Positions 11,457-24,902 of a stretch of DNA of 64,000 nt are shown here, piece after piece (position 1 is the stretch's first letter; each line of letters begins with the position of its first letter). The translations under genes and the position numbers were made by a program. Source of the stretch: Echinometra lucunter. Its lineage: Eukaryota > Echinodermata > Echinoidea > Camarodonta > Echinometridae. The stretch lies in assembly GCA_029962745.1 (NCBI GenBank), contig CM057152.1, positions 23,579,176 to 23,643,175 on the forward strand, written 5' to 3'. Below the pieces are notes generated by a model that had not been told where the DNA came from, ran no database searches, and saw only the letters and a list, made by a program, of their open reading frames with translations.

Positions 11457-11960
11457 GAAAGCAACTGGGAGAGTTAGATTGGTTTGTCGCCTGGCTGGCA
11501 GAAGGGCAGTAACGTGCGCACACGGCCCAATGTTATACATCCCCTGGCTGGCAGAAGGGCTATAACACGCACGCACACCGTACCTTTCGCGGAGCGCGCG
11601 CTCGAGCTTCCCCCCTTCTGCCAGCCGGGGGAATGTACACGTGCACATGCTCACGCCCTTATGCCAGCCGGGAATAAGTTGTATATAAACACAGGTGCTT
11701 AGTGTGAGACTTGGAGATTATCGAAGGTACTTGCAATGCGCAAAGAAATGGGTATACAATGTATGTGACCACACACAAATCTGGCATGAATGATACCCCC
11801 AAACTTTTCAGCCTTTTCTTGTCATTCCTAAATGAGGGCATTTGAAGAGCAATCCTTTTAGGAGACATTTTTACCATGATATTCTTCCTAACTGGCATGG
11901 ACAGAATGAGAAAGCTCACAAATTATTTTTCACCTTTCCCAGAACTCAAGCTTCTATTTA
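11457..11960 (+). repeat. Dispersed repeat family, copy A, interrupted
   Basis: Starts AAGCAACTGGGAGAGTTAG and ends CCCAGAACTCAAGCTTCT. It shares most of its length with 12873-13240 (same strand) and 34390-34750 (opposite strand). At 11481-11682 it carries a GC-rich foldback that the other two copies lack. The class of the repeat is unknown. Confidence 0.8.
11481..11682. mobile_element. GC-rich double-hairpin foldback element, copy 1
   Basis: The motif GGCTGGCAGAAGGG occurs twice directly (11495 and 11547 areas) and then twice as its reverse complement (CCCTTCTGCCAGCCGGG near 11612, and a variant near 11660), giving an A-A-A'-A' layout. A second copy lies at 39698-39910. The surrounding dispersed repeat shows the unfilled site in its other copies. 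Confidence 0.8.
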
Positions 11961-12872
11961 AGCAGTTCTATACTTGCCTTAACATCTTAGGAATGCCATG
12001 GAATGAATGACATGCTTTTGCCTATGTCCAGAAATATTTTGAAGCTGAAAACATTTGCAAAGTTATCAAAAAGAAGTTGTGAAAGATTTTATGTTCTTTT
12101 GAAAAAAGGTCACTTTGTTCTCCACCTCAGTCTGAAGGGTTTCATGAATTCAATTATAACCATTTGGGAGAAATACATGCACAATGTAAAGAACAAGTGT
12201 TGGACTGTCAGAAATATTCCTTACACATGAAATCACTATAAAAACCTAAAGCTTTCCATAATATTATACAGTTGTTATCTGAATTTGAATCCTGTTAGTA
12301 TTCTAGAACGGTCTTACTGTAAGTTGCAGTACAAGATAAAGGAATTAGCATAATACAGCATACATGTACATGTATAGACACCAGTACCAGATTTGCACTG
12401 AATAAACTTACAAGGATATAATATGATAGGAATAATTATCAGTATACCAGTAGTTTACTCTTCATTTTAATGCTTTTCGAGGCAGATGCCTTTAGACCAT
12501 TCTGAAACCTAGTTCTGCAATACCCACTTTATCTTCATAAATAATCCCTAATTTAAGAGATCAATAAAGAAACAGACATTCTAATCACATGTAATTTATA
12601 GATAAATCAAAATGGACGCCATTTTGACCAAAGTAGCTGTAACAAGTCTACATCTTGAGTAGACCTGGTAAATAAATCAAATCACTCTCTCAATCTCCTC
12701 CTAGAACTGTGTCTGTCTAGTAACTATACCTCATAGCACCAGCTGCTCGCTATATTGAATTTTTGATTACATGTAGGCATGGAACTATGAATCATACATG
12801 GGCTCTGTCAAACGCATATCAGCATACCAGCCAAAGGAGAATGTTCGTGAATAACATTATTTACAAACTGGA
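11961..12872 (+). other. Intron 1 segment, nothing recognised
   Basis: AT-rich sequence. A short palindromic AAATGGACGCCATTTT lies near 12609. No repeat shared with other parts of the window was noticed. Confidence 0.4.
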
Positions 12873-13240
12873 GCTCTGGTCATGCGATGATAATGTGGAA
12901 GAAACTGTTCCAAAGCAACTGGAAGAGTTAAATTAGTGGTGTTTAGTGTGAGATTTGGAGATTAGCAAATTAATTTAAATTTTACTTACCCCCCCTCCCC
13001 TTCCCGAAGGTACTTGCACTGCACAAAGAAATAAGTATATGGGACCACACATAAATCTTGCATGAATGTTACCTCTGAACTTTTCAGCTTTTTCTTGTCA
13101 TACTTCCAATATGAGAGCATTTGAAGAGCAATGCTTTCTCGGGGACATTTTACCATGATATTCTTCCTAAATGACATGGAAAGAATGAAAAAGCTCACAG
13201 CTTATTTTTCACCTTTCCCAGAACTCAAGCTTCTCTTGGT
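12873..13240 (+). repeat. Dispersed repeat family, copy B
   Basis: Same family as 11457-11960, without the hairpin insertion. Shared landmarks are GAAACTGTTCCAAAGCAACT, GTACTTGCACTGCACAAAG, GGGACCACACATAAATCT and CCCAGAACTCAAGCTTCTC. A C-rich stretch at 12990-13005 is private to this copy. Confidence 0.8.
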
Positions 13241-13840
13241 CATTTTATTTTTAAAGTGAGCTTTGATATATTGCTTTCAAAATAGTCTTTTTTTTTTAAA
13301 TTGTATCTTTATGAAAATACATGTACACTTGATATTATCTGCAAAGTTTTAGATTGTGAGATTTCAAATTGAATTAGATCGATGAAATTCAGTGAGTTAA
13401 ATTATATGATGCAAAGCTTTTGCATTTGCAATTTACATATAATCTTTCATGTGAAGCTGTTTGAAGGTACAGTCCTACCTTATCTGCTCTTAGCGATTTA
13501 CATCCGTGAGTCATACTTTACCTCCTCTCCAAACCAACTGTCGAGTGAGTCTACATCATGAGTAGATAAATATGAACGAACATGAATCACGGCCAGCCCT
13601 CAATGATTATCGAATGAAATTCGTGACATTGTACATAAATGCTGAGGCAGCAGTAATTTTCATGATGAGATTCTCCTTGGATGTTCATCAATATTGCCAG
13701 TGCTCTCATCCTGTTTTCATTTGAATCTTGAACATGATCATGTTGTTAAATTAAGCGCATGAAAATGAGTTGTGGGAGATGAAATTGCATATTTTACATC
13801 GACATTGTACATTATAATGAAAAAAGGGATTTTACAGTAA

Positions 13841-14064
13841 TTCTTGGCACTAGATATCAACTTTCATGTCTCTCTTCAATACCAAGGTGCAGATGGTCAT
13901 TTGAATATAATGTAATTCCTGGAAAATATTGAATAACCGTATTATTTAAAAAAAAAAAATCATTTCTTAGCACTAGATAGCAACTTTCATGTCTCTCTTC
14001 CATACCAAGGTGCAGATGGTCATTTGAATATAATTTAATTCCTGGAAAAGATTGAATTATCGTA
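13841..14064. repeat. Two-copy tandem repeat, period about 123 bp
   Basis: CACTAGATATCAACTTTC, then CAAGGTGCAGATGGTCATTT and AATTCCTGGAAAA occur twice, anchored at 13848 and 13971. The copies differ at a few bases and by an A-run in the junction. Confidence 0.85.
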
Positions 14065-15606
14065 TCGTTTATGAAAATTTTTGGTAAATAAATGAAAATC
14101 TACTTGTTTGTGACGCATGATTAGCTTCTGAAGCCTTTCTCTCGTTGTGTCACACATTGACAAGAGGTGCATCTTTGAGAATTAATCTCTGTCTTCCTCT
14201 AACTCTCTGATAACTGGTAACCTTTTGTAATCTTCTCGAAAGTGCATCCTCGGCACCACGTAATTCCATCTCATGAAAGTGAGCCAGAATCAGAATTTAG
14301 AAGGAAAAAAGCACCCACAGAAATTGCGAGAACAGGGTGAGGAGAGCTCTTCTTTTTCTCCGTCGAGATGGCAGCACTATTGAAAGAGACAAGTAGTGCT
14401 CCAAACAAATTACCGTGCAGCCCTCTCAATGTGGGGGCATAATCAGCCCTGTGCTGCTGGCTCTCTCGTAGAAATTGGCAAGTGGAAACTTCTCCAATCT
14501 TTGAAGCTGTACGTGCTGTAGGTGTGATGAAACTCAGAAAGGTTGACTTCATTTGCAAGAATGTATGTTTGAATAAATACAAATTCAGATATTTAAGCAA
14601 ACAAAATTGATATAAGAGTAAGATTAGGAATGTAATTTAGTTTAAACCTATTTAACATTAAAATCATGCCAAAAAAACTTATTTGTTTCTTGTAAAAGAT
14701 CACTTGATAGGTGTACATGCACTCTAAAAATAAAGGTTACGCTCATTTTGCGATTCATTTCGTGTTTATGAATAGGATACAGTAGATTGCTGTACTTTCT
14801 TTTCCTTCTGAACCAAACCTTGTCAAATGGGTTTTTCATTCATAGTCTCGGAATACATCCTGCATGCACGATCCATGCATTATGCTCAGGCGACCGCCCT
14901 TATGTTTGTGCCTCAGCCCGAGGGACTGAGAAACATGTACTGTATGTGCCCACGAGCTCTCTGCACATTTGCAAGTAAATGAGAAAAGGCCTCTCTCTCC
15001 CCCACATCCAAACATTATTATTGTTTCGCCCAATTAGCGTTACAATGATTGACTCTGCTTAAGTAATACAGACATGCTGTTAACATGCATACATGTCATC
15101 TTGACTTCCAAGATTTGAAAAATGGCAGGAACATGTATAAAGTGCATTTCTTGTACATAGTCATTTTTCATTTAGTGATAGATTCATTGTAGATTTTCTT
15201 TTAGTGGCCAGGATTTATTGACTTCCATGTCCTTTGTTTTGAAAAGGGTTTCCTGTGAAATGTCATTCTGTGTTAGTTTAATTTTTTTTTCATTTTCAAA
15301 CAAGCAGATTGAGATGAGTCTTCAAGTTTTCTTTGTACTTGTAGTTGATAGTATGAACATGACTTTGTGAAGAAAAAAAATGCTTCAAATGGGCAAATTA
15401 TCAGAGTTGCAGGGCAACTTTTGGCTTTCCATCTTGTAATTTTTTTCTTCTTTGTTTGTTCGTTCTTGTTTTGTTTATGTTTTGTGTTTTCTGCGGTCAT
15501 TTCTTGAAAAGATATATACATGTATTTCAATCTGTTGCTCAGAATTGAGGTTTCATTCAATTCTCTGAACCTTTGCAACACCTTTTACCAAGGTAAATGA
15601 GTAGAA
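14065..15606 (+). other. Intron 1 segment, no element recognised
   Basis: Non-coding sequence without repeats that I could match elsewhere in the window. The open frame on the minus strand at 14271-14600 has no family resemblance. Confidence 0.4.
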
Positions 15607-16101
15607 TATATCATCTGTTTGGAGCCAGAAGGGTGTTAACCCATTCATGACAGGAATTATTTAAAGCCTAATTTGATCAGCTTTTATTCTTCAAATTGGC
15701 AACACCAACATTTTTATTTTATTGCTACATTTTATTTATAAAACATGTATCAGAAATGAATATAAATTGACAGAAATTATGATGATAAGTCAAAAAGTTG
15801 CCAATTTGCAGGGGAAAATGGTGATTTTAAACTTTCTATCACATTGCCAATTTAAGGATTTTAATGCTTATTTTCCTTTAAAAAATTCTCAGCATCAAAC
15901 AATGAATATTGATGCAACCAAAATGGGCACAGTTTGTGTAGAATTGTTTGCTCTTGCTGCTCATGTATTTGGTATGATTTTTAGGGCTTTGCATTAAAAG
16001 ATATTAGGCCAAACCACAAAATGTGGACCTCTGCCATGAATGGGTTAACTCATATCATTTTATACAGACTTAACGCCCTTCTGGCTCCAAACAGATGATA
16101 T
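15607..16101. mobile_element. Palindromic element split by a TTAA MITE
   Basis: The left arm ATATCATCTGTTTGGAGCC then AGAAGGGTGTTAA (15607-15639) and the right arm TTAACGCCCTTCTGG then CTCCAAACAGATGATAT (16070-16101) are inverted copies with one mismatch. Between them lie the MITE 15636-16048 and about 21 bp of original loop. Removing the MITE at its TTAA leaves a hairpin of 32-bp arms and a 21-bp loop. Confidence 0.82.
15636..16048 (+). mobile_element. TTAA-flanked MITE, piggyBac-like, copy 2
   Basis: TTAA CCCATTCATGACAG on the left and CTGCCATGAATGGG TTAA on the right, 413 bp. It is in the same orientation as the copy at 6971-7386 and about 90% alike by eye. It is inserted in the left arm of a palindrome. 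Confidence 0.88.
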
Positions 16102-16600
16102 GATGGACAGAATTCTCATTTATTACATTCGATGTAGGCTGTCCGCTTCTGTACTCGTTAGGTTTTCAGGCAATGAGATGTCCAAGCATTCCACTTTGTG
16201 CCATGTAGAGTGCATGTATGCTCATCACTCATGTGAAGGGAACCTGTTGGCAAGGAGACAGACACAGATGGAATGGTTTCACGAGATGCAGCCCCCTGTC
16301 TAATCCAAAGACATCATCCATAGCTCACTGCAAACCCAGACACATTCATTACACTAAAAGCTTCCAATGTCATGAATGTGTGCATTCTGGCTGTGCTATG
16401 TGCAATAATTGTCTGTCCTGTCTCGCTGTGATTGATTCCTGAATCCTGAGCTGGTCAGTCTTTCAAAATGCCACTTCCTCCCTTTACCCTTTCTGTACTT
16501 CTCCATGTTGTGTTTTTTAGGTGGTCTGTCATTTATGACAGATCACCTTTTAATTTCGTCAGAATTTTCTTTATTCATTATTATTATTATTCTCTTTATT
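16102..16600 (+). other. Intron 1 segment, nothing recognised
   Basis: Mixed-composition sequence without a recognisable exon or repeat. Confidence 0.4.
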
Positions 16601-17803
16601 GGTACCCACTTTTTTGTGCAGTCGAGATCTAAGAACTGGCTGAATCATTTTTCGTCAAATTTTCAGGAATCATCAGTCATAACGAGATCTCAGATTTGTA
16701 GTCATTTTCAAGGTCATCGGGTCATCGTGACGTCATCCAGGCGCCATTTTGTAAAAATCAACTCATGATCATATCTTCATAACGGAATGTCATTTTTCAT
16801 TCATATTTGGCACAATGAATATTCATATCAATCTGAACAATCCCAACTTTTTAAACGCGCGCGTACACGTACGTCGGCGCGTCAGTGCGCGCGCAAAATT
16901 TAAAAATGCTCAAAATCACTCATGGATCAAACCAAAATCCATTTCAGGTCATTTTAAGCATTTCAAAAATTTCCGCGCGTAAGCGCCCGCGCGCGGGTTT
17001 TGCGCGTGCGCAACTCGTAAATAACGTAAAAACGCCGTTTTTTCACTTGATTTGCAATTCTGAGACATTTCTGGACCATTTCCATCAATTTAGAATCGAT
17101 TTCAACTGACCATAAGGCCGCACGCGCGCGTCGAAGTTCAAAATCCGTGCGCGCGTCTATAGGGCAAGTAATGTAAAAAGACGCAAAAACATGCCCCTTT
17201 AAAATCCGCCATAGCTCGTTTAAAAGCATGGTGACCCCCCATTTTTTTTACATTTTCTGAAAGCCTATGAGTTGAAGATTTGAATTCATGAAAAAAAATT
17301 GGGGGTCGGGTAGTTGGAACGTCGTCATATTCTCATGTGAACTCAAAATTTCATTTTTGCAATTATGACGTCATATTTTTTACCTTTAATCAAGACTATC
17401 TCGCTTATTGTTGGTCGATTTTCACCGGGATTTCAGTATGTTGTAGCTGAGACAATGCTCTTATAGACCAATTGCCTTCATTTTTCATTTTGAGAACTGC
17501 ATCATGGTCTAATCTTACGATAAACGGAGGCATGTCATTTTTTCACATTTTGCGTGTATTGTCTATGGGATATGACCTTTTTCTAATTCTTGATTCTACA
17601 TTCCCACGTTTTTTGAGCAACAGCTCCGTTATTTCTGCTCAATTTTCGCCCAGCTTCGAGTATGTTGTAGCTGAGAAAATTCTCTATCGTAAGTGTGCTA
17701 TTTATTTTTTAATCAGATGTCAGGAACATATCGAAATTTCAACTGGAAGATATGATTTAGGAATCCATTTTCCATCTACGTGTTATGTCTATGGACTATA
17801 TTC
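16600..17803. repeat. CpG-rich, probably repetitive segment
   Basis: Composition changes sharply: alternating CG/CA runs (ACGCGCGCGTACACGTACGT near 16854, and GCGCCCGCGCGCGGG near 16983), TGACGTCAT-type sites (16727, 17364) and an internal imperfect duplication of GAGTATGTTGTAGCTGAGA (about 17430 and 17657). CpG survival in AT-rich intron suggests a young or unmethylated insert. Class unknown. It runs directly into a tRNA-like module. Confidence 0.5.
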
Positions 17804-17873
17804 TGGTCCATCGGTAAAGCACTGGTCTCACATCCTCATGGTCCCTGGTTCGACTCCCGGCGATGGTGGTGGC

Positions 17874-17902
<29 letters not shown>
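17804..17902 (+). mobile_element. tRNA-derived SINE-like module with T28 tail
   Basis: TGGTCCATCGGTAAAGCACTGG resembles a pol III A box in a D-arm, and GGTTCGACTCC (17847-17857) is a near-consensus B box. A run of 28 Ts follows at 17875. The acceptor stem does not pair well, so it is not a functional tRNA gene. Confidence 0.6.
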
Positions 17903-17905
<3 letters not shown>

Positions 17906-18258
17906 TTTTTTGCACGTTTATATTACCATCTCCATCGACTACGTTTACACATACAGTTACAAACAATGCCATAACTGCGTTATTTTGCCTGTTATGTATA
18001 TTGCAATTCAGTATACCATACTTAATGTACAATCCTATTGCAAATCTCATTCGTTAACGTGTTAGTACACCTTTTGGGTCAACTGTTCGTGATACTCCAA
18101 TTTCAAATCGTCCCATATCTATATTAGTCTTCTTCCCAGACGTTATTTTCTTTATGACATTTAATTTCGACGTCCCCCGAGAGATTCTTTTACTAAAAGA
18201 ATGTGACAGACCACCTAATTCGTCCTGTGATGAATTACATTTCTCTTTTAAAATTCTC

Positions 18259-18520
18259 TTTTCTAAATTTCTACCTCTTATTTCCATTTGCTCTTTGTAT
18301 TGTGTTTTCTCCTCTTTTCTAAATTTCTACTTCTTTCTTCCATTTAGTTTATTTATGCTGTTTTCTATGCTTTTCTAAATTTCTACTTCTTTCTTCCATT
18401 TAGTTTATTATATGCTGTTTTCTATGCTTTTCTAAATTTCTACTTCTTTCTTCCATTTAGTTTATTATATGCTGTTTTCTATGCTTTTCTAAATTTCTAC
18501 TTCTTTCTTCCATTTGCTCT
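18259..18520. repeat. Minisatellite, period 56-57 bp
   Basis: Units starting TTTTCTAAATTTCTACTTC and containing TTCCATTTAGTTTATTATA begin at 18259, 18315, 18371, 18428 and 18485. The three central units are almost identical. Confidence 0.92.
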
Positions 18521-19769
18521 TATCCCTGCAATCCCTGCATTTTCTTCTTTTCCCACTCTTCAGTTCTTTCCTATTCCACCATACATTCACAATCCCTGTT
18601 GAGTAAACAGCATGGGGGTGTATGTCATCAGATCTCCTTTGTCATTAGAGCCTTTCTAAGCCAGAAGATATGGATGCTAGCTGGGTGCGAATGTCTAATT
18701 TAAGCAAATATCTGAAGTCAGATGGACGGTATCTAACATGAGGGAAATGAGTGTGAATGTCATAGGATTAAGCCCATCATTAATGAGCTTTTTATTTAGC
18801 CCCGTTCCCCCCCCCCCCCCCCCCCCCCCCGGAGTAAGAAGAAAAGACTTCCGTAAAATGTCTATTGGCTTTCCTATATAGACACTCAATGCAATGAAAG
18901 TAATGTAGATATACATGTATGGTATCTTTGAAGTAAAGGCTCTGTACATATATGCAGTATCTTTTTATAATAAGAATAGAAAATGGATGTGTTCTTTCTT
19001 TTTTTTTACAGTTAATGTCAGTTTCATTTTTCTCTGGCTGCTACATCTTCACTTTCTGCATAATCTAATTTGACCAGCAATTTGATTGTCATTACACATC
19101 CCATGAAATGTTGAATGTGATTGTATGCATGATGTATGGAAATGTTACTTATCTAATGCACTTGATAATTTGTTTACCCCAAACAAAGAAAATTTCCAAA
19201 ATGCTTGAAATAAAATATTTGATAATAATATGTTAACGTGTACATGAGATTTGGAATGGATTTTTACCATCTGGTACCAAAAATATTTCTAGAGATGTTA
19301 AAAGAAAAAAATCCACAGAAATGGGATATATTCAATCAACCTGAATCAAAATCTGCTTATATTATGCATGTACACCTGTATCTCTATAAATAATGTACTC
19401 TATTGACTGACACTATCGCAAAGCCTTCATAAGAAGGCATGGTGATTGACGTGATACGCAAGGGGAAATCAGGCTGAGCAAATGCTTGTCAAGAACACTC
19501 CAAGGCATGTTAGGAATAACCTGTACTACTTACCACTACACTGTCTTAGGGGGCTTTTCTTTTTTGTTCTTTCTGTGAACGAGGTTAATTATTCACATCG
19601 TCATCAAGTATGGTACTCCTCTACCTTATATTATTACCTTCGAGGCTCCTCTGTCTTGAGGTTATGCACCCATGTACAAAGACAAACACAGCAACAACCA
19701 TAGGCATTGGAGAGGAGAAATAACATGTGCATGATGCTTGCTTTTCATATTCCCAAGTTTGCATTAATA
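18521..19769 (+). other. Intron 1 segment with a C24 run
   Basis: C24 at 18807-18830. The rest is AT-rich with no recognised exon or repeat. Confidence 0.4.
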
Positions 19770-20095
19770 GGAAAAGAAAAGGAAGTGGAGAAGAGAAGTG
19801 AAGGAGAATTCCGAATATTTGAAAATCACACAAGTGTTATGGAGGGAGGAGAGCGAAGGAGACTTGGAGAGGGGAGATGATGGGATGGAAAGGGAGAGAG
19901 TAAGAGAGAGAATAAGAGAGAGAGAACGAGAGAGAGAAAAGGATAGAGAGAGAAAGGGATAGAGAGTCTTAGGAAATATGAGAGGGAAAGATGAAGTACC
20001 TGTAAGAGAAAATGAGAGTGAAAGAGAAAGAGGAAGAAAAGTGTTGAGAGCCTGGGGGAGAGAAAGTACAAGAGGGGCAAGGGAGGGGGATATAA
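19770..20095. repeat. Long purine (GA/GGA) tract
   Basis: More than 300 bases of almost pure purine on the + strand, with GAGAGA, GGAGAG and AAAGAG motifs. Such tracts can form triplex DNA. Open frames on the minus strand here are Ser/Leu/Pro low-complexity artefacts. Confidence 0.85.
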
Positions 20096-20457
20096 TAGAA
20101 CTAAGGAAAGAAGGACAGTGAATTTTGATACATAGAGATGAGCAGAATGTTAATTCATATGATAAAATTATCAATGTTGAAATAAAATTTTAAGAATAAA
20201 TAACCATTCTGTATTCTTGAAAGGATACCAATCGATCAGAAATTACTGGGTAAAGTAGAAATCCAACTCATATACATACAGTACATAATTGTATGCAAAA
20301 AGAAACTTTTCAAGTTATCACTCTTTTTATAAACTTTAACCTTTGCAAGATATTCAACTTGACATTCTCTGACATTTCTCTAAAACTAATCATTGTTTTC
20401 TTGTCTTTTATATCAATATCTGTCATGATTTCTCTCTCTATTTTTATTCTCCCATAG

Positions 20458-23290
<2,833 letters not shown>

Positions 23291-23344
23291 TTTCTTTATT
23301 TCTTTATTTGTATGATTTTTATATCATTATAAGGCTTTTATGGT

Positions 23345-24042
23345 AGCCTGATCAGTTATCTTGGGGGAAAGATCATTTGCCCACTCATGTCCTAAATTAT
23401 GGAATAGCCTTCGTGAAGACATCAAAAAGTGTGTAACCTCTCACTCCTTTAAAAATTATGTAAAAACATTTCTGTTCAGTTTTTTATTATTTCTGTATGC
23501 ACCTTAAAGGGGGTACCCAATGCTGAAACAATGTTAGCTTATTTAAAAGAGCATGATTTTATTAGCAGAAAATCATCTGCCTAGAGTTTTTTTAAAAGTC
23601 TTGTTGCCAAGGAAACCCCCAAATGTGGTAAGATTTCAGGATATTTTTGACCCCTCAGCTGTGACCCAGTTTCAACTGGGTACCCACTTTTACGTCAAAA
23701 TGACGTCAAAGTGGGTACCTTGTCGCGCACTGCTAGCAAAATGCGCGCAAGGTATAATACATATTGTACAGTCTAGCGCGCAGCACAACTGCAATGCGCG
23801 AAGCTGGGTACCCACTTTTACGTCATACCTCGTGCTCAAATTTTTTGGTCAACTCTTGACTTTTTATGAGAAAATTATCCAAAATGCATTGATTTCGATT
23901 GAAAAATCATCAAATTTTTAATGTTATCCTTCTTAGAATTCTATTCTCGATTATATATCAAAATTTTTTTACCAATGTGTAATCACTTTAAGCACTCCAC
24001 AGAGTGGATTTGGCACTATATAAGTTATATTTATTATCATTA
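23345..24042 (+). pseudogene. 3' fragment of a CR1/L2-like LINE, interrupted by a MITE
   Basis: From about 23363 an open frame reads GERSFAHSCPKLWNSLREDI and KKCVTSHSFKNYVKTFLF, ending CCT TAA at 23515. This is the characteristic C-terminus of LINE reverse-transcriptase proteins (PKLWNSLP..SF...LKTHLF type). The LINE 3' UTR then resumes at 23992 (GCACTCCACAGAGTGGATTT, then GGCACTATATAAG) and ends in (ATT)n. A TTAA-flanked MITE sits exactly at the stop codon. The element is 5'-truncated and has no enzymatic core. Confidence 0.8.
23514..23991 (+). mobile_element. TTAA-flanked MITE, second family, copy 1
   Basis: TTAA AGGGGGTACCCAATGC on the left and CATTGG-type TGTGTAATCACT TTAA on the right. 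Imperfect 15-bp inverted ends, 478 bp. It contains GGGTACCCACTTTTACGTCA twice around a GCGCGC-rich core. Inserted in a LINE. A second copy is at 28592-29080. AGGG ends with TTAA targets suggest Kolobok. Confidence 0.8.
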
Positions 24043-24043
24043 T

Positions 24044-24044
24044 G

Positions 24045-24101
<57 letters not shown>

Positions 24102-24160
24102 TATTAATGACTTAAAAAAAAAAAAGAAAGATGGTGGGGGGAGGGGGGGGGGAGGGAGGG
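24044..24160. repeat. (ATT)n then A-run and G-rich tract
   Basis: About 58 bases of ATT repeats form the tail of the LINE fragment, followed by an A-run at 24114-24125 and GGGGGGAGGGG-type sequence at 24133-24160. Confidence 0.9.
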
Positions 24161-24832
24161 CAAGTCTGAAATAAAACCTCTCTGACCATTGTGTCTCCTA
24201 TTCACACTGTGGATAATATCTCCATTTTCCGGTTGGTCACGTACAAACATTGATCAAAGGCAAGATATTTACCCTGCCGTCCAAGTTTTGATGAAATCTG
24301 TGTTTGCCTGGGTGTGGCGTTACACATGTACACACGTTTACACTTTCACTTACTTCATTCTAGTACAGCCCTCAATCACTCCAGATCTTAACTCATGAGA
24401 TACAAAATGTTTTGTTAAATTACATTAATGATAATGTTTTACTGCTTCTCAATACTTGATAGCTTTATGATAAGTGGATATACGAACCAGTCCTTGTTTA
24501 ACAAGCACCTGGGAGTGTTTAAAAACTACCCAGTAATGTAATAAAAAATGTCAAGTATTTTAAGAAGGAAATTTGATTTTAAATACATCAGGATCCCATT
24601 GCATGAAACTTACCATTAATGGTAACTTTGCCATCAATTAACTTCCATGGTAACATTGCTCAACAGCCAATCAAATTTATGGTTTCTATGGAAGTAACCA
24701 TTGATTCTTTTTATTTCCTTTTTGCATGTAATTGGTTGATAATGAGATGTTTTGCAAAGGAGGTCCCTTTTTCGAGCTATGTCTTATTGTGCCACTGTAT
24801 GATAATGCTTGAAATTTGTTTTTGATTTTCAG
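24161..24832 (+). other. KLC intron 2, distal part
   Basis: Nothing recognised apart from a short inverted TACCATTAATGGTA at 24611-24624 and the acceptor at 24832. Confidence 0.4.
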
Positions 24833-24902
24833 CAAGAGGAATCATCAACGGATCCTTTAGATCTTGGTTTCCCAGAAGATGATGATGGGTCTCAAGCAGA
24901 TG
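24833..24902 (+). CDS. KLC: KLC exon 3: acidic linker (LFP-acidic motif equivalent)
   Basis: Acceptor TTTGATTTTCAG ends at 24832 and donor GTAAGA starts at 24903. 70 nt: 23 codons plus one base (residues 167-189, phase 1 out). It encodes QEESSTDPLDLGFPEDDDG then SQAD. In vertebrates the same place holds PLDDLFPND, the LFP-acidic motif reported to fold onto the TPR domain and block cargo binding. Here the tripeptide is GFP. The 3' two thirds of this exon and its donor are tandemly repeated directly downstream. Confidence 0.94.

Noticed and set aside
17804..17880. Functional tRNA gene
   Set aside because: A and B boxes are present, but the acceptor and anticodon arms do not fold well, and the following T28 tract fits a retroposed relic.
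17472..18065. 197-codon open frame, the longest in the window
   Set aside because: It crosses the tRNA-like module and the T28 tract (giving poly-Phe), so it cannot be one real protein.
19764..20174. Ser/Leu/Pro-rich minus-strand frame
   Set aside because: Low-complexity translation of a purine tract.
23553..23921. 122-codon open frame, similar to 28689-29009
   Set aside because: Lies entirely inside the AGGGGG-ended MITE. The similarity is due to the repeat, and no known protein domain is visible.
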